In this document: positions 32,599 through 41,382 of the stretch, in pieces
Layout of the letters: the number at the start of each line of letters is the position of its first letter
How positions within the stretch are numbered: the stretch's first letter is position 1
Assembly (NCBI RefSeq): GCF_017744675.1
Contig: NZ_JAGIAV010000001.1
Span: 1,114,151-1,178,150, forward strand
Length of the DNA stretch: 64,000 nt
Reading direction: 5' to 3'
DNA from: Flavobacterium sp.
Lineage (GTDB): Bacteria > Bacteroidota > Bacteroidia > Flavobacteriales > Flavobacteriaceae
Translations under genes and position numbers: made by a program
Notes under the pieces: model-generated
Seen by the model: the letters and a program-made list of their open reading frames with translations, nothing else
Databases searched by the model: none
What the model was told of the DNA's origin: nothing

Positions 32599-33921
32599 TT
32601 AGTTTTGAGATTTGGCAGTTGGAAGATAATCTAAAATCAAACGCTGATTCGGATTTAAATATTTCTTGGCAACTTCTCGTATTTCTTCTCTTGTGATAGA
32701 ATGGTAAATGTCGATTTCGGTATTAATTAAATTGACATCTCCATAAAGCAAATAATACGAAGCAAGATTTTCTGCAATTCCTTCTACGCTCGAATTCGCA
32801 TTTACATAATTGTTATCGAATTTGTTTTGTAATTTTTCATAATCTTTCTCAGAAATAAGATCGGTTTGTATTTTTACAATTTCCTCATCCATTTCTTTTA
32901 AGATATCGGCTGTAGTATATGGAGCCATTGGTAAACCATATAAAATGTACATTCCGTAATCTTCTTGGCTAAAACCTACAGCGCCAATTTGTAGCGCCAT
33001 TTTTTTGTCGTCAACGATCTTTTTGTAAAGTTTAGAGCTTTTTCCGTCGCTTAAATAAGAAGAAATCAAATCTAAAACTCTGGCATCTCTGGTTTTCATT
33101 GAAGGCGTTCTGTACGAAGCCACAATCATCGGAATCTGAATGTTCGGATCTTCGTAAGTCGCTTTAATGGTCTGAGTGATTGGATCTTCTACGTAAGTTT
33201 GTTTTTTAACTTCTTCGCCTCTTGGAATTGGTCCGAAATATTTCTGAATCCATTCTTTGGTTTTCGTTTTTTCAAAATCTCCAGCCACAACCAAAACAGC
33301 ATTATTTGGCGTGTAGAATTTTTTATTGAAAGCTTGAAACTCTTCAAGAGTTGCTGCATCCAAATCTTTCATAGAACCAATTGTAGTCCATCTGTAAGGA
33401 TGTTTTTTGAACATGTTCTTTTTAACCTCAGGAAGAATATTTCCGTAAGGCTGATTGTCGTAACGCATTCTTTTTTCTTCTTTTACGACTTCATTCTGCG
33501 TGTCAACTCCAATTTTATTAATAATAGGATGCATCAATCTTTCAGACTCCATCCATAATCCAAGTTCTAAGCTGTTAGAAGGAAAAACTTCATAATAATA
33601 AGTTCTATCGTCGGATGTATTGGCATTGTTAACTCCGCCATTGGCAGTAACAATTTTCATCCATTCGCCTCGTTTTATATTTTGAGTTCCTTCAAATAAT
33701 AGATGTTCAAAGAAGTGCGCAAATCCAGTTCTATCAGGGCGTTCGTCTTTTGATCCAACATGATACATTACCGAAGTAATAACAACTGGAGCAGAAGGGT
33801 CATTGTGTAAAATGACATGCAGGCCATTGTCTAAATCGTATTCTTCAAAAGCTACTTTTTGGGCATGAGCCACTCCGCCAAGCATTAATGCAGCACTTAA
33901 CATCATTATTGATTTTTTCAT
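32599..33921 (-). CDS. M16 family zinc peptidase, catalytic subunit
   Basis: A 440-residue periplasmic zinc peptidase with signal MKKSIMMLSAALMLGGVAHAQ. The inverted zinc motif HFFEH is at residues 69-73 with catalytic Glu72, followed by the distal Glu in NEVVKEEKRMRYDNQPYG. It probably degrades peptides together with the inactive partner encoded 12 bases downstream, as in two-subunit bacterial M16B and mitochondrial processing peptidases. Confidence 0.93.
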   Translation of the reverse strand: MKKSIMMLSAALMLGGVAHAQKVAFEEYDLDNGLHVILHNDPSAPVVITSVMYHVGSKDERPDRTGFAHFFEHLLFEGTQNIKRGEWMKIVTANGGVNNANTSDDRTYYYEVFPSNSLELGLWMESERLMHPIINKIGVDTQNEVVKEEKRMRYDNQPYGNILPEVKKNMFKKHPYRWTTIGSMKDLDAATLEEFQAFNKKFYTPNNAVLVVAGDFEKTKTKEWIQKYFGPIPRGEEVKKQTYVEDPITQTIKATYEDPNIQIPMIVASYRTPSMKTRDARVLDLISSYLSDGKSSKLYKKIVDDKKMALQIGAVGFSQEDYGMYILYGLPMAPYTTADILKEMDEEIVKIQTDLISEKDYEKLQNKFDNNYVNANSSVEGIAENLASYYLLYGDVNLINTEIDIYHSITREEIREVAKKYLNPNQRLILDYLPTAKSQN

Positions 33922-34133
33922 AAAGATTAATAATTTTAAATATCAACAATAGTAGGTAGACAAGAGTTGATTTTGGTTACACCAAAAATAGTTTTTTTTA
34001 CTTAGGTATTACAGATTTGTTTTCAAATAAATGCAATTTTAACAATATTTTACTTTAAATTAATTATGTTGACAATTTGAAACTGGTTGAAAAACAAGGG
34101 TTTTTTAAGGAAAAATATTTTTGCTTTTAGGGA

Positions 34134-34163
34134 TTGCACAGTAAATTATTAGTTGTATATTTG
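34134..34163 (+). promoter_or_regulatory. rplU-rpmA promoter
   Basis: TTG (34134-34136), a 19-base spacer and TATATTTG (34156-34163) match the Bacteroidota primary-sigma consensus exactly. The start site would be about 25 bases before the rplU ATG. This is the best promoter in the window. Confidence 0.8.
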
Positions 34164-34193
34164 CAACCTTAAAAATCAATAAATCAATTTGGT

Positions 34194-34634
34194 ATGTATG
34201 CAATCGTAGAGATAGCAGGGCAACAATTTAAAGTAAGCAAAGACTTAAAGGTTTATGTTCACCGTTTAGCTAACGAAGAAGGTTCAAAAGTTTCTTTTGA
34301 CAAAGTTCTTTTATTAGATGACAACGGAAATGTAACTTTAGGCGCCCCAGCTATAGAAGGTGCTTCAGTAGAAGCTAAAGTGTTACAACACTTAAAAGGT
34401 GATAAAGTTATCGTTTTCAAAAAGAAAAGAAGAAAAGGATACAAAAAAAGAAATGGTCACAGACAATATCTTACACAAATTGTAATTGAAGGTATTACTG
34501 CAGCAGGAGGAACTAAAAAAGCAGCAGCTAAAAAAGCAGTTGTAGCAGAAGATGCAGCTACTGAAGAAGTAGAAGCTCCAAAAGTGAAAAAGGCAGCAGC
34601 TCCAAAAGCAAAAAAAGAAGCTACTAAAGAATAA
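34194..34634 (+). CDS. rplU: 50S ribosomal protein L21
   Basis: A 146-residue protein; the first about 103 residues are canonical L21 (MYAIVEIAGQQFKVSKD, KKRRKGYKKRNGHRQYLT). The remaining 43 residues form an Ala/Lys/Glu/Val-rich tail, an extension seen in flavobacterial L21 and absent from E. coli L21 (103 residues). It binds 23S rRNA in the large subunit. It is co-transcribed with rpmA. Confidence 0.97.
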   Translation: MYAIVEIAGQQFKVSKDLKVYVHRLANEEGSKVSFDKVLLLDDNGNVTLGAPAIEGASVEAKVLQHLKGDKVIVFKKKRRKGYKKRNGHRQYLTQIVIEGITAAGGTKKAAAKKAVVAEDAATEEVEAPKVKKAAAPKAKKEATKE

Positions 34635-34658
34635 TAACAATATTTAAACTCATACGTC

Positions 34659-34919
34659 ATGGCTCACAAGAAAGGTGTCGGTAGTTCGAAGAATGGTAGA
34701 GAATCAGAATCAAAACGTCTAGGCGTTAAGATTTATGGTGGACAAGCTGCTATTGCTGGGAACATCATCGTAAGACAAAGAGGTTCTAAACACAATCCAG
34801 GTGAAAACGTTTACATTAGTAAAGATCACACTCTTCATGCAAGAGTTGCTGGAGTTGTTAAGTTCCAAAAGAAAAGAGATAACAAATCTTATGTATCTAT
34901 TATCCCATTCGAGGCATAA
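34659..34919 (+). CDS. rpmA: 50S ribosomal protein L27
   Basis: An 86-residue protein with the typical start [22 protein letters not shown], whose N-terminal tail reaches the peptidyl-transferase centre. No Firmicutes-like cleavable prepeptide is present. It follows rplU by 24 bases, and a terminator follows. Confidence 0.97.
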
Positions 34920-34942
34920 TAATCATAAAGATGACTTTTACA

Positions 34943-34972
34943 AAAACCCGTTCAGAAATGATCGGGTTTTTT
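34943..34972 (+). terminator. Terminator of rplU-rpmA
   Basis: AAAACCCG...CGGGTTTT hairpin followed by TTG; standard rho-independent form. Confidence 0.88.
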
Positions 34973-35050
34973 GTTTTATATATTTTTTTTAAAAGACTTT
35001 AAAACTTATATTTACTTTTTGCGTTTGTTTTATGCCTTAATTTTTAAAAG

Positions 35051-36343
35051 TTGAAAAAAGTAATACTACTTCTACTGCTGTGCTGTTTCAGTACGTATGC
35101 AAAAGCTGTTTCTGACAGTATTAATATTCGTTTAAATTCATTCAACGGCGAACAGAAAAAAGTTTTATATGAATTGGCAGTTTTAGAGAAGAATGGCTTT
35201 GATGCTAACGAATTCTGGCTGAAACATAAAAATCAATTTCCGAAGTTGAATGATCGAGAAAGAGATCAGTTAGCGCTGGAAGTTTTTACTAATTCTCAGA
35301 TACTATATACTCCGCCAAAAGATTCGGCAATTCAATTCTGGATACAAGCACAATCGCTGGCAAATTGGATGTATTATCTTTCTGCATTTATAGCTATTTG
35401 CGCTGTCGTTGCTTTGTTTAAAAGATATTGGAACTTGCTGATTGATTTTGTAATTAAGCATTTAGCGCCGCTATTTAGATTTTTATTTTCTCCTGTTTTA
35501 TTGACTTACGAATTGCTTATAGTGAGTGTTTTCTGTATTTATTTTGGAGTTTCTATCGAAGAATTTGTACTTCGTACAGTCGTTGTTCATGTCGGTTTGT
35601 GTTTGTTGTGGAGTCAGTCGACAGCTATTTTTACTAAAGAATATTTGATTAAAAGATATATTGTTAGGATAGAAGATGATTTTTGGGGTAAAAGTCCTTG
35701 GGATGCAGTAAAAACAATCTCTCTGCCTGCATTATGTCTTACACTGGCGCTTGTATATGTGCTGTACAAAGTTCCTCAAGATGTGTTTTATAATTACGAA
35801 ATTGTATTGTCGGGAATTGCTGCAATTTATGCTTTACCATTTTGGCGCACTTTAGAAAAATACTTATATCCGGTTTTGTTTCCTTTTAAAAAAGAGAAAA
35901 GAGACCGTGGAATAAATTCTCTTGGCGGATGTACGGTTATTGCAATTGCTGCAGTTGTTGCGTTTGTATTTCAAGAGAATTCTCTTTTTAATAATGTGAT
36001 ATCGGCTTTAATAAGTTTACTGACGATGTCATTTTTGATCTTGTCTTTAAAAATGAATTACAAATATGATTTCAGGAATTATTATTATCTGCAATTTGTC
36101 ACTATACTTTTTTTAAGTTTAGCTTTCTGGTACGGTTTTAAGAATCATTTCAACGAGATTGTGTGGTTCTCGCTAATTGGAACAAGTGTTTATATCATTA
36201 TAAAATACTTTGAAATATTCTCCTTTTTCTCAGATTGGAAAAGAAGTAAAGCTTGGGCTTGGAAACTGCTTGGAACGGCAGCTTTGTTGTGGTTATTAGC
36301 CAAAGGAATCTTGTATGTTTCTAAAATAATATATCAAGCTTAA
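35051..36343 (+). CDS. Hypothetical polytopic membrane protein
   Basis: A 430-residue protein that starts with TTG (MKKVILLLLLCCFSTYAKA) and has a signal peptide, a short periplasmic helical region (about 20-95) and then about nine predicted transmembrane helices, with a charged loop KKEKRDRG near residue 280. No family is recognised. A 'mechanosensitive channel-like' look (single N-terminal soluble part, many helices) is only an impression. Its own terminator has been split by the insertion sequence downstream. Confidence 0.7.
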   Translation: MKKVILLLLLCCFSTYAKAVSDSINIRLNSFNGEQKKVLYELAVLEKNGFDANEFWLKHKNQFPKLNDRERDQLALEVFTNSQILYTPPKDSAIQFWIQAQSLANWMYYLSAFIAICAVVALFKRYWNLLIDFVIKHLAPLFRFLFSPVLLTYELLIVSVFCIYFGVSIEEFVLRTVVVHVGLCLLWSQSTAIFTKEYLIKRYIVRIEDDFWGKSPWDAVKTISLPALCLTLALVYVLYKVPQDVFYNYEIVLSGIAAIYALPFWRTLEKYLYPVLFPFKKEKRDRGINSLGGCTVIAIAAVVAFVFQENSLFNNVISALISLLTMSFLILSLKMNYKYDFRNYYYLQFVTILFLSLAFWYGFKNHFNEIVWFSLIGTSVYIIIKYFEIFSFFSDWKRSKAWAWKLLGTAALLWLLAKGILYVSKIIYQA

Positions 36344-36349
36344 AATAAA

Positions 36350-36365
36350 AAAAAAACCGAGGCAT
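36350..36365 (+). terminator. Left half of an IS-interrupted terminator
   Basis: A run of A followed by ACCGAGGC, complementary to GCTTCGGTTTT at 37809-37819 across the insertion sequence. Joined without the IS, the halves form a 7-bp stem with one G-T pair and a 4-base loop, flanked by A and T runs. Confidence 0.7.
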
Positions 36366-36373
36366 AAGTGAAC

Positions 36374-36405
36374 TGCCCCAAAAAGTTAGACACTATTTTG
36401 GGGCA
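36374..36405 (+). promoter_or_regulatory. Hairpin at IS left end
   Basis: TGCCCCAAAA / TTTTGGGGCA form a perfect 10-bp stem, followed by TTTTT just before the orfA ATG at 36411. It overlaps the left inverted repeat. Confidence 0.6.
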
Positions 36406-36410
36406 TTTTT

Positions 36411-36938
36411 ATGGAAAGAAAAATCAAGTACAATTATGGGTTTAAACTTCGTTGTGTAGAAGAAGTTTTAAATGGACATCGTTCAGTTAATTCAGTTGCT
36501 AATGAAAATAATTTTGACGAGTCAAATCTGAGAAAATGGGTTAAGTTTTACCAGCAGTATGGCAAAGAAGGTCTTTTACCCAGGGAAAACCAGATATACA
36601 GCGTCAAGTTTAAGCAAAATGTATTGCTAAAAATTAATAAGAAGTCTTTATCTTTGAGAGAAGCCTGTCTTGAATTTAATATTCCTAGTGAATCTGTTAT
36701 TATTCAATGGCAAAAAAGATATGAAGATCAAGGTATCTTAGGCTTAAAAGACCAACCTAAAGGAAGACCTAAATCTATGAACTTCAAAAGAGCTAAAAAG
36801 AAACCAAGCAAACCTCTTAGCAGAGAAGAAGAACTTTTACTGGAGATTGAGTCATTGCGATGTGAAAATGCTCTTTTAAAAAAGTTCAATGCCTTAGTTC
36901 AAGCCGAAGAAGCCAAGAATTTAAAGCGCAAGCCATAA
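36411..36938 (+). CDS. IS3-family transposase OrfA
   Basis: A 175-residue DNA-binding subunit with two helix-turn-helix units: YGFKLRCVEEVLNGHRSVNSVANENNFDESNLRKW and VLLKINKKSLSLREACLEFNIPSESVIIQW. A leucine-rich coiled coil follows (SREEELLLEIESLRCENALLKK). The slippery AAAAAAG at 36878-36884 lies within the coiled coil and can shift ribosomes to the orfB frame. Confidence 0.93.
   Translation: MERKIKYNYGFKLRCVEEVLNGHRSVNSVANENNFDESNLRKWVKFYQQYGKEGLLPRENQIYSVKFKQNVLLKINKKSLSLREACLEFNIPSESVIIQWQKRYEDQGILGLKDQPKGRPKSMNFKRAKKKPSKPLSREEELLLEIESLRCENALLKKFNALVQAEEAKNLKRKP
36878..36884 (+). promoter_or_regulatory. Programmed -1 frameshift site
   Basis: A-AAA-AAG in the orfA frame. After a -1 slip, reading continues without a stop as VQCLSSSRRSQEFKAQAI and runs in frame into orfB, producing an OrfAB fusion, as is known for IS3-family elements. 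Confidence 0.75.
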
Positions 36939-36970
36939 TAGAATTAAGGCATGAGTATGGGCTTGGCATT

Positions 36971-37771
36971 ATGCTGGCTCATATGAATATGGCACGTAGC
37001 AGTTACTATTACTACGAGAAAAAACATCAAGCAGAGGATAAATACAAATATATTAAATCACTGATCCAGCAGATTTACCATCTGCATAAAGGAAGATTTG
37101 GCTACAGACGCATTACCTTGGAAATTAGAAACAAAGGCATTCTGATCAACCATAAAACAGTACTCAGGCTGATGAAGCTTTTAGGCTTAAAAAGTTTAAT
37201 TAGAGCAAAGAAATATAAATCATACAAAGGAGCACAAGGCAAAATAGCTCCCAATGTATTAAAACGTAATTTTAAAGCTGTAATGCCTAATGAAAAATGG
37301 GCAACAGACGTTACGGAATTTAATGTGTCTGGCAAAAAGTTATATCTGTCTCCAATAATTGACTTATTCAATGGAGAAATTATCAGTTATGATTTATCAG
37401 AAAGAGCAAATTTCAATCAGACTGTGTCTATGCTTAAAAAATCTTTTGAAAAAATACCAGATAAAACAAATTTAATACTGCACTCAGATCAAGGGTGGCA
37501 ATATCAAATGAAAGAATATCAATATTTATTAAAGAAAAAAGGAATTAAGCAAAGTATGTCTAGAAGAGGGAATTGCCTTGACAACGCTATTATCGAAAAC
37601 TTCTTTGGAATATTAAAATCAGAACTTTTTTATCTCAAAAAATACAGTTCCATTGCTCAATTAAAACAAGAAATAATAGAGTATATAAACTATTACAATA
37701 ATGACAGGATAAAACTTAATCTAAAAGGAATGAGCCCGATACAATATCGAGCTCATTATTATCAAATTTAA
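36971..37771 (+). CDS. IS3-family transposase OrfB (DDE integrase)
   Basis: A 266-residue catalytic subunit from its first ATG; its frame is open upstream past the frameshift site, so the functional form is probably OrfAB. It has HTH_21 (QQIYHLHKGRFGYRRITLEI) and the rve core with DDE residues in ATDVTEF, HSDQGWQY and DNAIIENFFG, then the C-terminal YINYYNNDRIKLNLKGMSPIQYR. No disruption is seen. Confidence 0.93.
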   Translation: MLAHMNMARSSYYYYEKKHQAEDKYKYIKSLIQQIYHLHKGRFGYRRITLEIRNKGILINHKTVLRLMKLLGLKSLIRAKKYKSYKGAQGKIAPNVLKRNFKAVMPNEKWATDVTEFNVSGKKLYLSPIIDLFNGEIISYDLSERANFNQTVSMLKKSFEKIPDKTNLILHSDQGWQYQMKEYQYLLKKKGIKQSMSRRGNCLDNAIIENFFGILKSELFYLKKYSSIAQLKQEIIEYINYYNNDRIKLNLKGMSPIQYRAHYYQI

Positions 37772-37805
37772 TTATAAATTCGTCCAAACTTTTGGGTGCA
37801 GTCTA

Positions 37806-37822
37806 AAGCTTCGGTTTTATAT
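37806..37822 (+). terminator. Right half of the IS-interrupted terminator
   Basis: AAG duplicate followed by CTTCGGTTTT; pairs with 36353-36363 on the other side of the IS. Confidence 0.65.
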
Positions 37823-37834
37823 ATAAGTACATTT

Positions 37835-37888
37835 TTTAGAATTTAGCTTTTGGAATTTGGAATTTAAAATTTTGGAATTTGAATTTCA
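37835..37888. repeat. Degenerate TTTGGAATTT repeat
   Basis: Repeated AATTTGGAATTT-type units before the AsmA gene end; similar strings form the hairpins at 48099-48131 and 55161-55214. Confidence 0.5.
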
Positions 37889-37889
37889 T

Positions 37890-40649
37890 TTATTCAGTAT
37901 CCTTAGTCTCTTCCAAATCTTCGGTTTTTCGTCCCACTTTTACTTTTGGATTATCTTGAGTTCCTGTAACAGTTAACGGAATTCCGAAAATGCCAAAAGG
38001 AGGTAATCCTAGACGCATTTTCAAGTTTAATTTTCCGTTTAAGCTTGATGTTCCTTCAATTCTTGGTCTAAAGCCTGCAAACTTAAATTTAAAGCGTTCT
38101 ACCGTTATGATATTGTTTTTAACGGTTGTTTTAATGTCAACTTTAGAAAGGTCTGGATTTTTGATAGACTCTGTGTTCGTTTGTTTGCTTACAGCACTAA
38201 ACATTTTCAGGCCTCTTACTTTTACATCTTTTACAGAAAGTGTTCCGCCGCCCACAAGAGAAGGATAAACAGGTTCCATATTTCCATTTAAGCGGCCTTT
38301 TAATTGATAATCTAAAGAAACAATTCCTTGTGCTTTCTCTGCGGCACTTGCCATTTTTCTGAAAACTTCAATTTCGTTATAAGCTCTTTTGATGTCAAAA
38401 TCTGTAGCTTTTATAGAATAGTCAAAATTCGCTTTTTGCGGAGTTACCGCTTGATAATTAGCATTCATAGAAACTTGGCATCCAATTAAATTAAAGCCAG
38501 TGTTCTGCATGGTTAATTTGCCATTTTTCATAGTTAAATTTCCAGTTGCATTTTGAAGGTTTAATTTGTCGAAATTTACTTTTTGAGCATTAGCTGTCAA
38601 TTGTAAATTTAAATTGGTTGGAATGATGATTACTCCAGTCTGAGCACTTTCTGATGGTTTTGCTTCCGGTTTTGGAGCCGAACTCTGCGTTACAGTTGTA
38701 TTTGGATCTACGCTAGACATAAATTCGTCTACATTGATATATCGAGAAGAAACTTTAAAAGAACCTCTTAAAACGCCTGTATTGGTCATGACGTAATTGA
38801 AAACGTTTTGTAAATAACCGTTCATTTTAAAATCAGACTGCCCGTAAGCGGCTAAGAAATTATTGAACGACATTTTATCCTGATTGATTTTGAAAATACC
38901 TTCTTTGATGATAAATTTCTTTGGAAGATATTCAGAAGCAATTCCGATGTTTCTTAATTCAAGAGTTCCTTTGTTGTTGAGTTTGCTGTAATTTCCTTTT
39001 TCGGCATGGCTTTGTTTTCCTTTCAAAGAAACGTCTGCTTTTACGAAACCGTCAAGGTCAAGGCCTTTTTGAGAGAAAACTTTATAAATTTTGCTAATGT
39101 CCAATTCGCCTTTAGCTTTTACGTCGTAATTTAAATCATCAAAATTGCTTAAATCGGCTTGTACAAAAACAGGTTTCCCTTCAAAAGTAAATTGAGTTGG
39201 AGTTAAACTTACCTTCAAATCTTGAAAAGTACCTTTTTGGTTCTCGATTTTCGATTTAATCGTAATGTTGGTAATCGGATTTGGGTAATATGGTGTTTTT
39301 AAATATCCGTTGTCCAAATTCAAGACTCCGTTTGTAACAGGAAAACGCTTGTTTTTCTGGTCAAATACTCCATTTGCTTTTACATCTCCAGCCAAAGCTC
39401 CTTTTAATTCGATATCTGGGATTCCAAGTGCTTTAGTTAGTTTTTCAAGATCAATTTTAGCTTTAAAATCAGCATTAATATCTGGCGTATTTACACCTTT
39501 AACCAAAAACTTCGATTTTAAATAATCTTGATTAATGTTTAAAGAAAGGTTTTTGGCATCAACAATAACTAAGTCCGGATTTAAAGACGGAACGGTTGTT
39601 TTGATGTCTAAATTTAAGTTTGAAACAGGAAAGGCGCTTTTGTTGTAATTCACAAAACCATCTTTTATTTTAACATCTAAATCCAAATCTGGAGCGATAT
39701 TTTCTGAAGAAATATATTTTCCTTTTAAGGTTAGAAGAAGATTGGTGTTTCCTTTTAATTCGGTTTTAGAAAGCCAAGTAATGTATTTTGGAGGAAAAGC
39801 GGTAAAAACATCATACAAATCGCTATTATCAGATTTAATAACGAAATCCATGTTATAGCCGTCTTTCAAGATGTCAAATTTTCCTTTAAAATCGACCAAA
39901 AGCTGATTGATTTTAAGGTTGTTCTGTTGGAAAAAGAAAGAAAGGGAGTTTATGTTTACTTTGGTGATCAAATCAGCATCGACTTTTTTATTCATTAAAT
40001 ACGGCTCATCTTCGTAAACGATATTTAATTTCTCGATTTTGGCTTTTGAGTATAAATCAAAAACGGCTTTATTCAAGTCTCCTTTTCCTAAATAATTGAA
40101 TCCGAAAGCGTCAAAATGAACTTTTGTCGATTTATCATCATAAATAATCTTGCTGTTTAAAATTTCAATTCGGTCTAGTTTTAAAGCAGTGTCAGAACTA
40201 TCTTTTGATTGCGAAGCTTGTTCTTGCGATTTATAAATGTTGTAATTGGCTTCTCCATCAGGATTGACTTTTACATTTATAAACGAATCTGATAAATAAA
40301 TCTGATCAATTTTTACCGATTTACTGAAAATTAGACTTGCGACATTTATCCCAAAAGAAACCTCTTTTGCAGTGATGAATTTTTCGTTTGTATATGGCGC
40401 CGAACCATTCAAACTTAAATTATCTAGAGTTAAAGTAAGGGAAGGGAAATGGTGGAAAAATGAAACCGAGACATCAGAATAATTCAATTCTGCGCTTAAT
40501 CTTTCGTTGGCAGTTTTCTTTATCTGCTCTTTTATCTGATCCTCAAAAACGATAGGCGTTAAAAATAATAATCCTATAATAACCGCGAGAGTTATTCCGA
40601 AATACTTCGCAATTTTAAAAACGATTGATCTGGATTTATTTTTCTGCAT
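37890..40649 (-). CDS. AsmA-like/DUF-type envelope protein
   Basis: A 919-residue protein with one N-terminal transmembrane helix (FGITLAVIIGLLFLTPIVF), then NERLSAELNYSDVSVSFFHHFPSLTLTLDNLSL, the classic AsmA opening. A long run of beta-strand repeats follows, with the AsmA_2-like C-terminal block (KVDIKTTVKNNIITVERFKFKFAGFRPRIEGTSSLNG). AsmA-like proteins bridge the periplasm and are linked to lipid transport and outer-membrane homeostasis. It is upstream-adjacent to the MiaE-like gene on the same strand. Confidence 0.85.
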   Translation of the reverse strand: MQKNKSRSIVFKIAKYFGITLAVIIGLLFLTPIVFEDQIKEQIKKTANERLSAELNYSDVSVSFFHHFPSLTLTLDNLSLNGSAPYTNEKFITAKEVSFGINVASLIFSKSVKIDQIYLSDSFINVKVNPDGEANYNIYKSQEQASQSKDSSDTALKLDRIEILNSKIIYDDKSTKVHFDAFGFNYLGKGDLNKAVFDLYSKAKIEKLNIVYEDEPYLMNKKVDADLITKVNINSLSFFFQQNNLKINQLLVDFKGKFDILKDGYNMDFVIKSDNSDLYDVFTAFPPKYITWLSKTELKGNTNLLLTLKGKYISSENIAPDLDLDVKIKDGFVNYNKSAFPVSNLNLDIKTTVPSLNPDLVIVDAKNLSLNINQDYLKSKFLVKGVNTPDINADFKAKIDLEKLTKALGIPDIELKGALAGDVKANGVFDQKNKRFPVTNGVLNLDNGYLKTPYYPNPITNITIKSKIENQKGTFQDLKVSLTPTQFTFEGKPVFVQADLSNFDDLNYDVKAKGELDISKIYKVFSQKGLDLDGFVKADVSLKGKQSHAEKGNYSKLNNKGTLELRNIGIASEYLPKKFIIKEGIFKINQDKMSFNNFLAAYGQSDFKMNGYLQNVFNYVMTNTGVLRGSFKVSSRYINVDEFMSSVDPNTTVTQSSAPKPEAKPSESAQTGVIIIPTNLNLQLTANAQKVNFDKLNLQNATGNLTMKNGKLTMQNTGFNLIGCQVSMNANYQAVTPQKANFDYSIKATDFDIKRAYNEIEVFRKMASAAEKAQGIVSLDYQLKGRLNGNMEPVYPSLVGGGTLSVKDVKVRGLKMFSAVSKQTNTESIKNPDLSKVDIKTTVKNNIITVERFKFKFAGFRPRIEGTSSLNGKLNLKMRLGLPPFGIFGIPLTVTGTQDNPKVKVGRKTEDLEETKDTE

Positions 40650-40701
40650 AACGAGTTGTAGTGTTTAATCTAATAAAAAAAAGTAAAAAAAAGAGCGTAA
40701 T

Positions 40702-41283
40702 TTATCCGTGAACGGTTTCTTTTTTACCATAATTGGTAATGATAGAACCTTCATATTCAATCCATTCTTTCCAACGCTTATCGATGTCGATATTGTCTTG
40801 GTATTTCCTGGCAAAACCCAAAAAAGTAGTATAATGTCCAGCTTCAGAAATCATTAAGTCGCGATAGAACTTTGCTAATTCTTCGTCTTGGATGTTTTCT
40901 GAAAGCACTTTAAAACGCTCACAGCTTCTGGCTTCTATCATTGCAGAAAACAATAATCGATCGCAAAGTGCATCTCTTCGGCTGCCGTCTTTTTTCATGA
41001 ATTTAAAAAGTTCATTTACATAATGATCTTTTCTTTCACGGCCTAATGTGAGTCCGCGTTGTTTGATGATGTTGTGAACCATTTGAAAATGTTCGAGTTC
41101 TTCTCTGGCAATTTCAAGCATTTCGGTTACTAACTCTTCGATTTCAGAATTATATGTCACGATGCTAATGGCGTTTGAAGCTGCCTTTTGTTCGCACCAT
41201 GCGTGATCCGTTAAAATTTCTTCGATATTTGATTCCACGATATTGACCCAGCGCGGATCTGTGGCTAATTTTAATCCTAACAT
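40702..41283 (-). CDS. miaE: tRNA-(ms2i6A)-hydroxylase, MiaE-like
   Basis: A 193-residue ferritin-like di-iron enzyme that hydroxylates the isopentenyl side chain at A37 of tRNAs. It starts MLGLKLATDPRWVNIVE, then DHAWCEQKAASNAIS, EELEHFQMVHNI (E-x2-H ligands), RLLFSAMIEARSCERF and ISEAGHYTTFLGFA (second E-x2-H). The motifs match the MiaE family. No miaA or miaB is near. Confidence 0.9.
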   Translation of the reverse strand: MLGLKLATDPRWVNIVESNIEEILTDHAWCEQKAASNAISIVTYNSEIEELVTEMLEIAREELEHFQMVHNIIKQRGLTLGRERKDHYVNELFKFMKKDGSRRDALCDRLLFSAMIEARSCERFKVLSENIQDEELAKFYRDLMISEAGHYTTFLGFARKYQDNIDIDKRWKEWIEYEGSIITNYGKKETVHG

Positions 41284-41382
41284 AATTTCCCAGCATTTAG
41301 ATTTTGCAAAATTAGTGATTTTTTACGACCGAATATCTGGAAATTGGGTGCAAATCCGCGGAAAAAAGCATTATTTTGTAAA

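Larger units (their letters stand above)
36369..37805 (+). mobile_element. IS3-family insertion sequence (IS150-like)
   Basis: About 1437 bp, flanked by AAG direct repeats (36366-36368 and 37806-37808). Imperfect terminal inverted repeats: left TGAACTGCCCCAAAAAGTTA, right end read inwards TAGACTGCACCCAAAAGTTT. It carries orfA and orfB in overlapping frames with a slippery A6G. Both frames look intact, so it may be active, although the right terminal bases differ from the canonical TG...CA. Confidence 0.88.
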
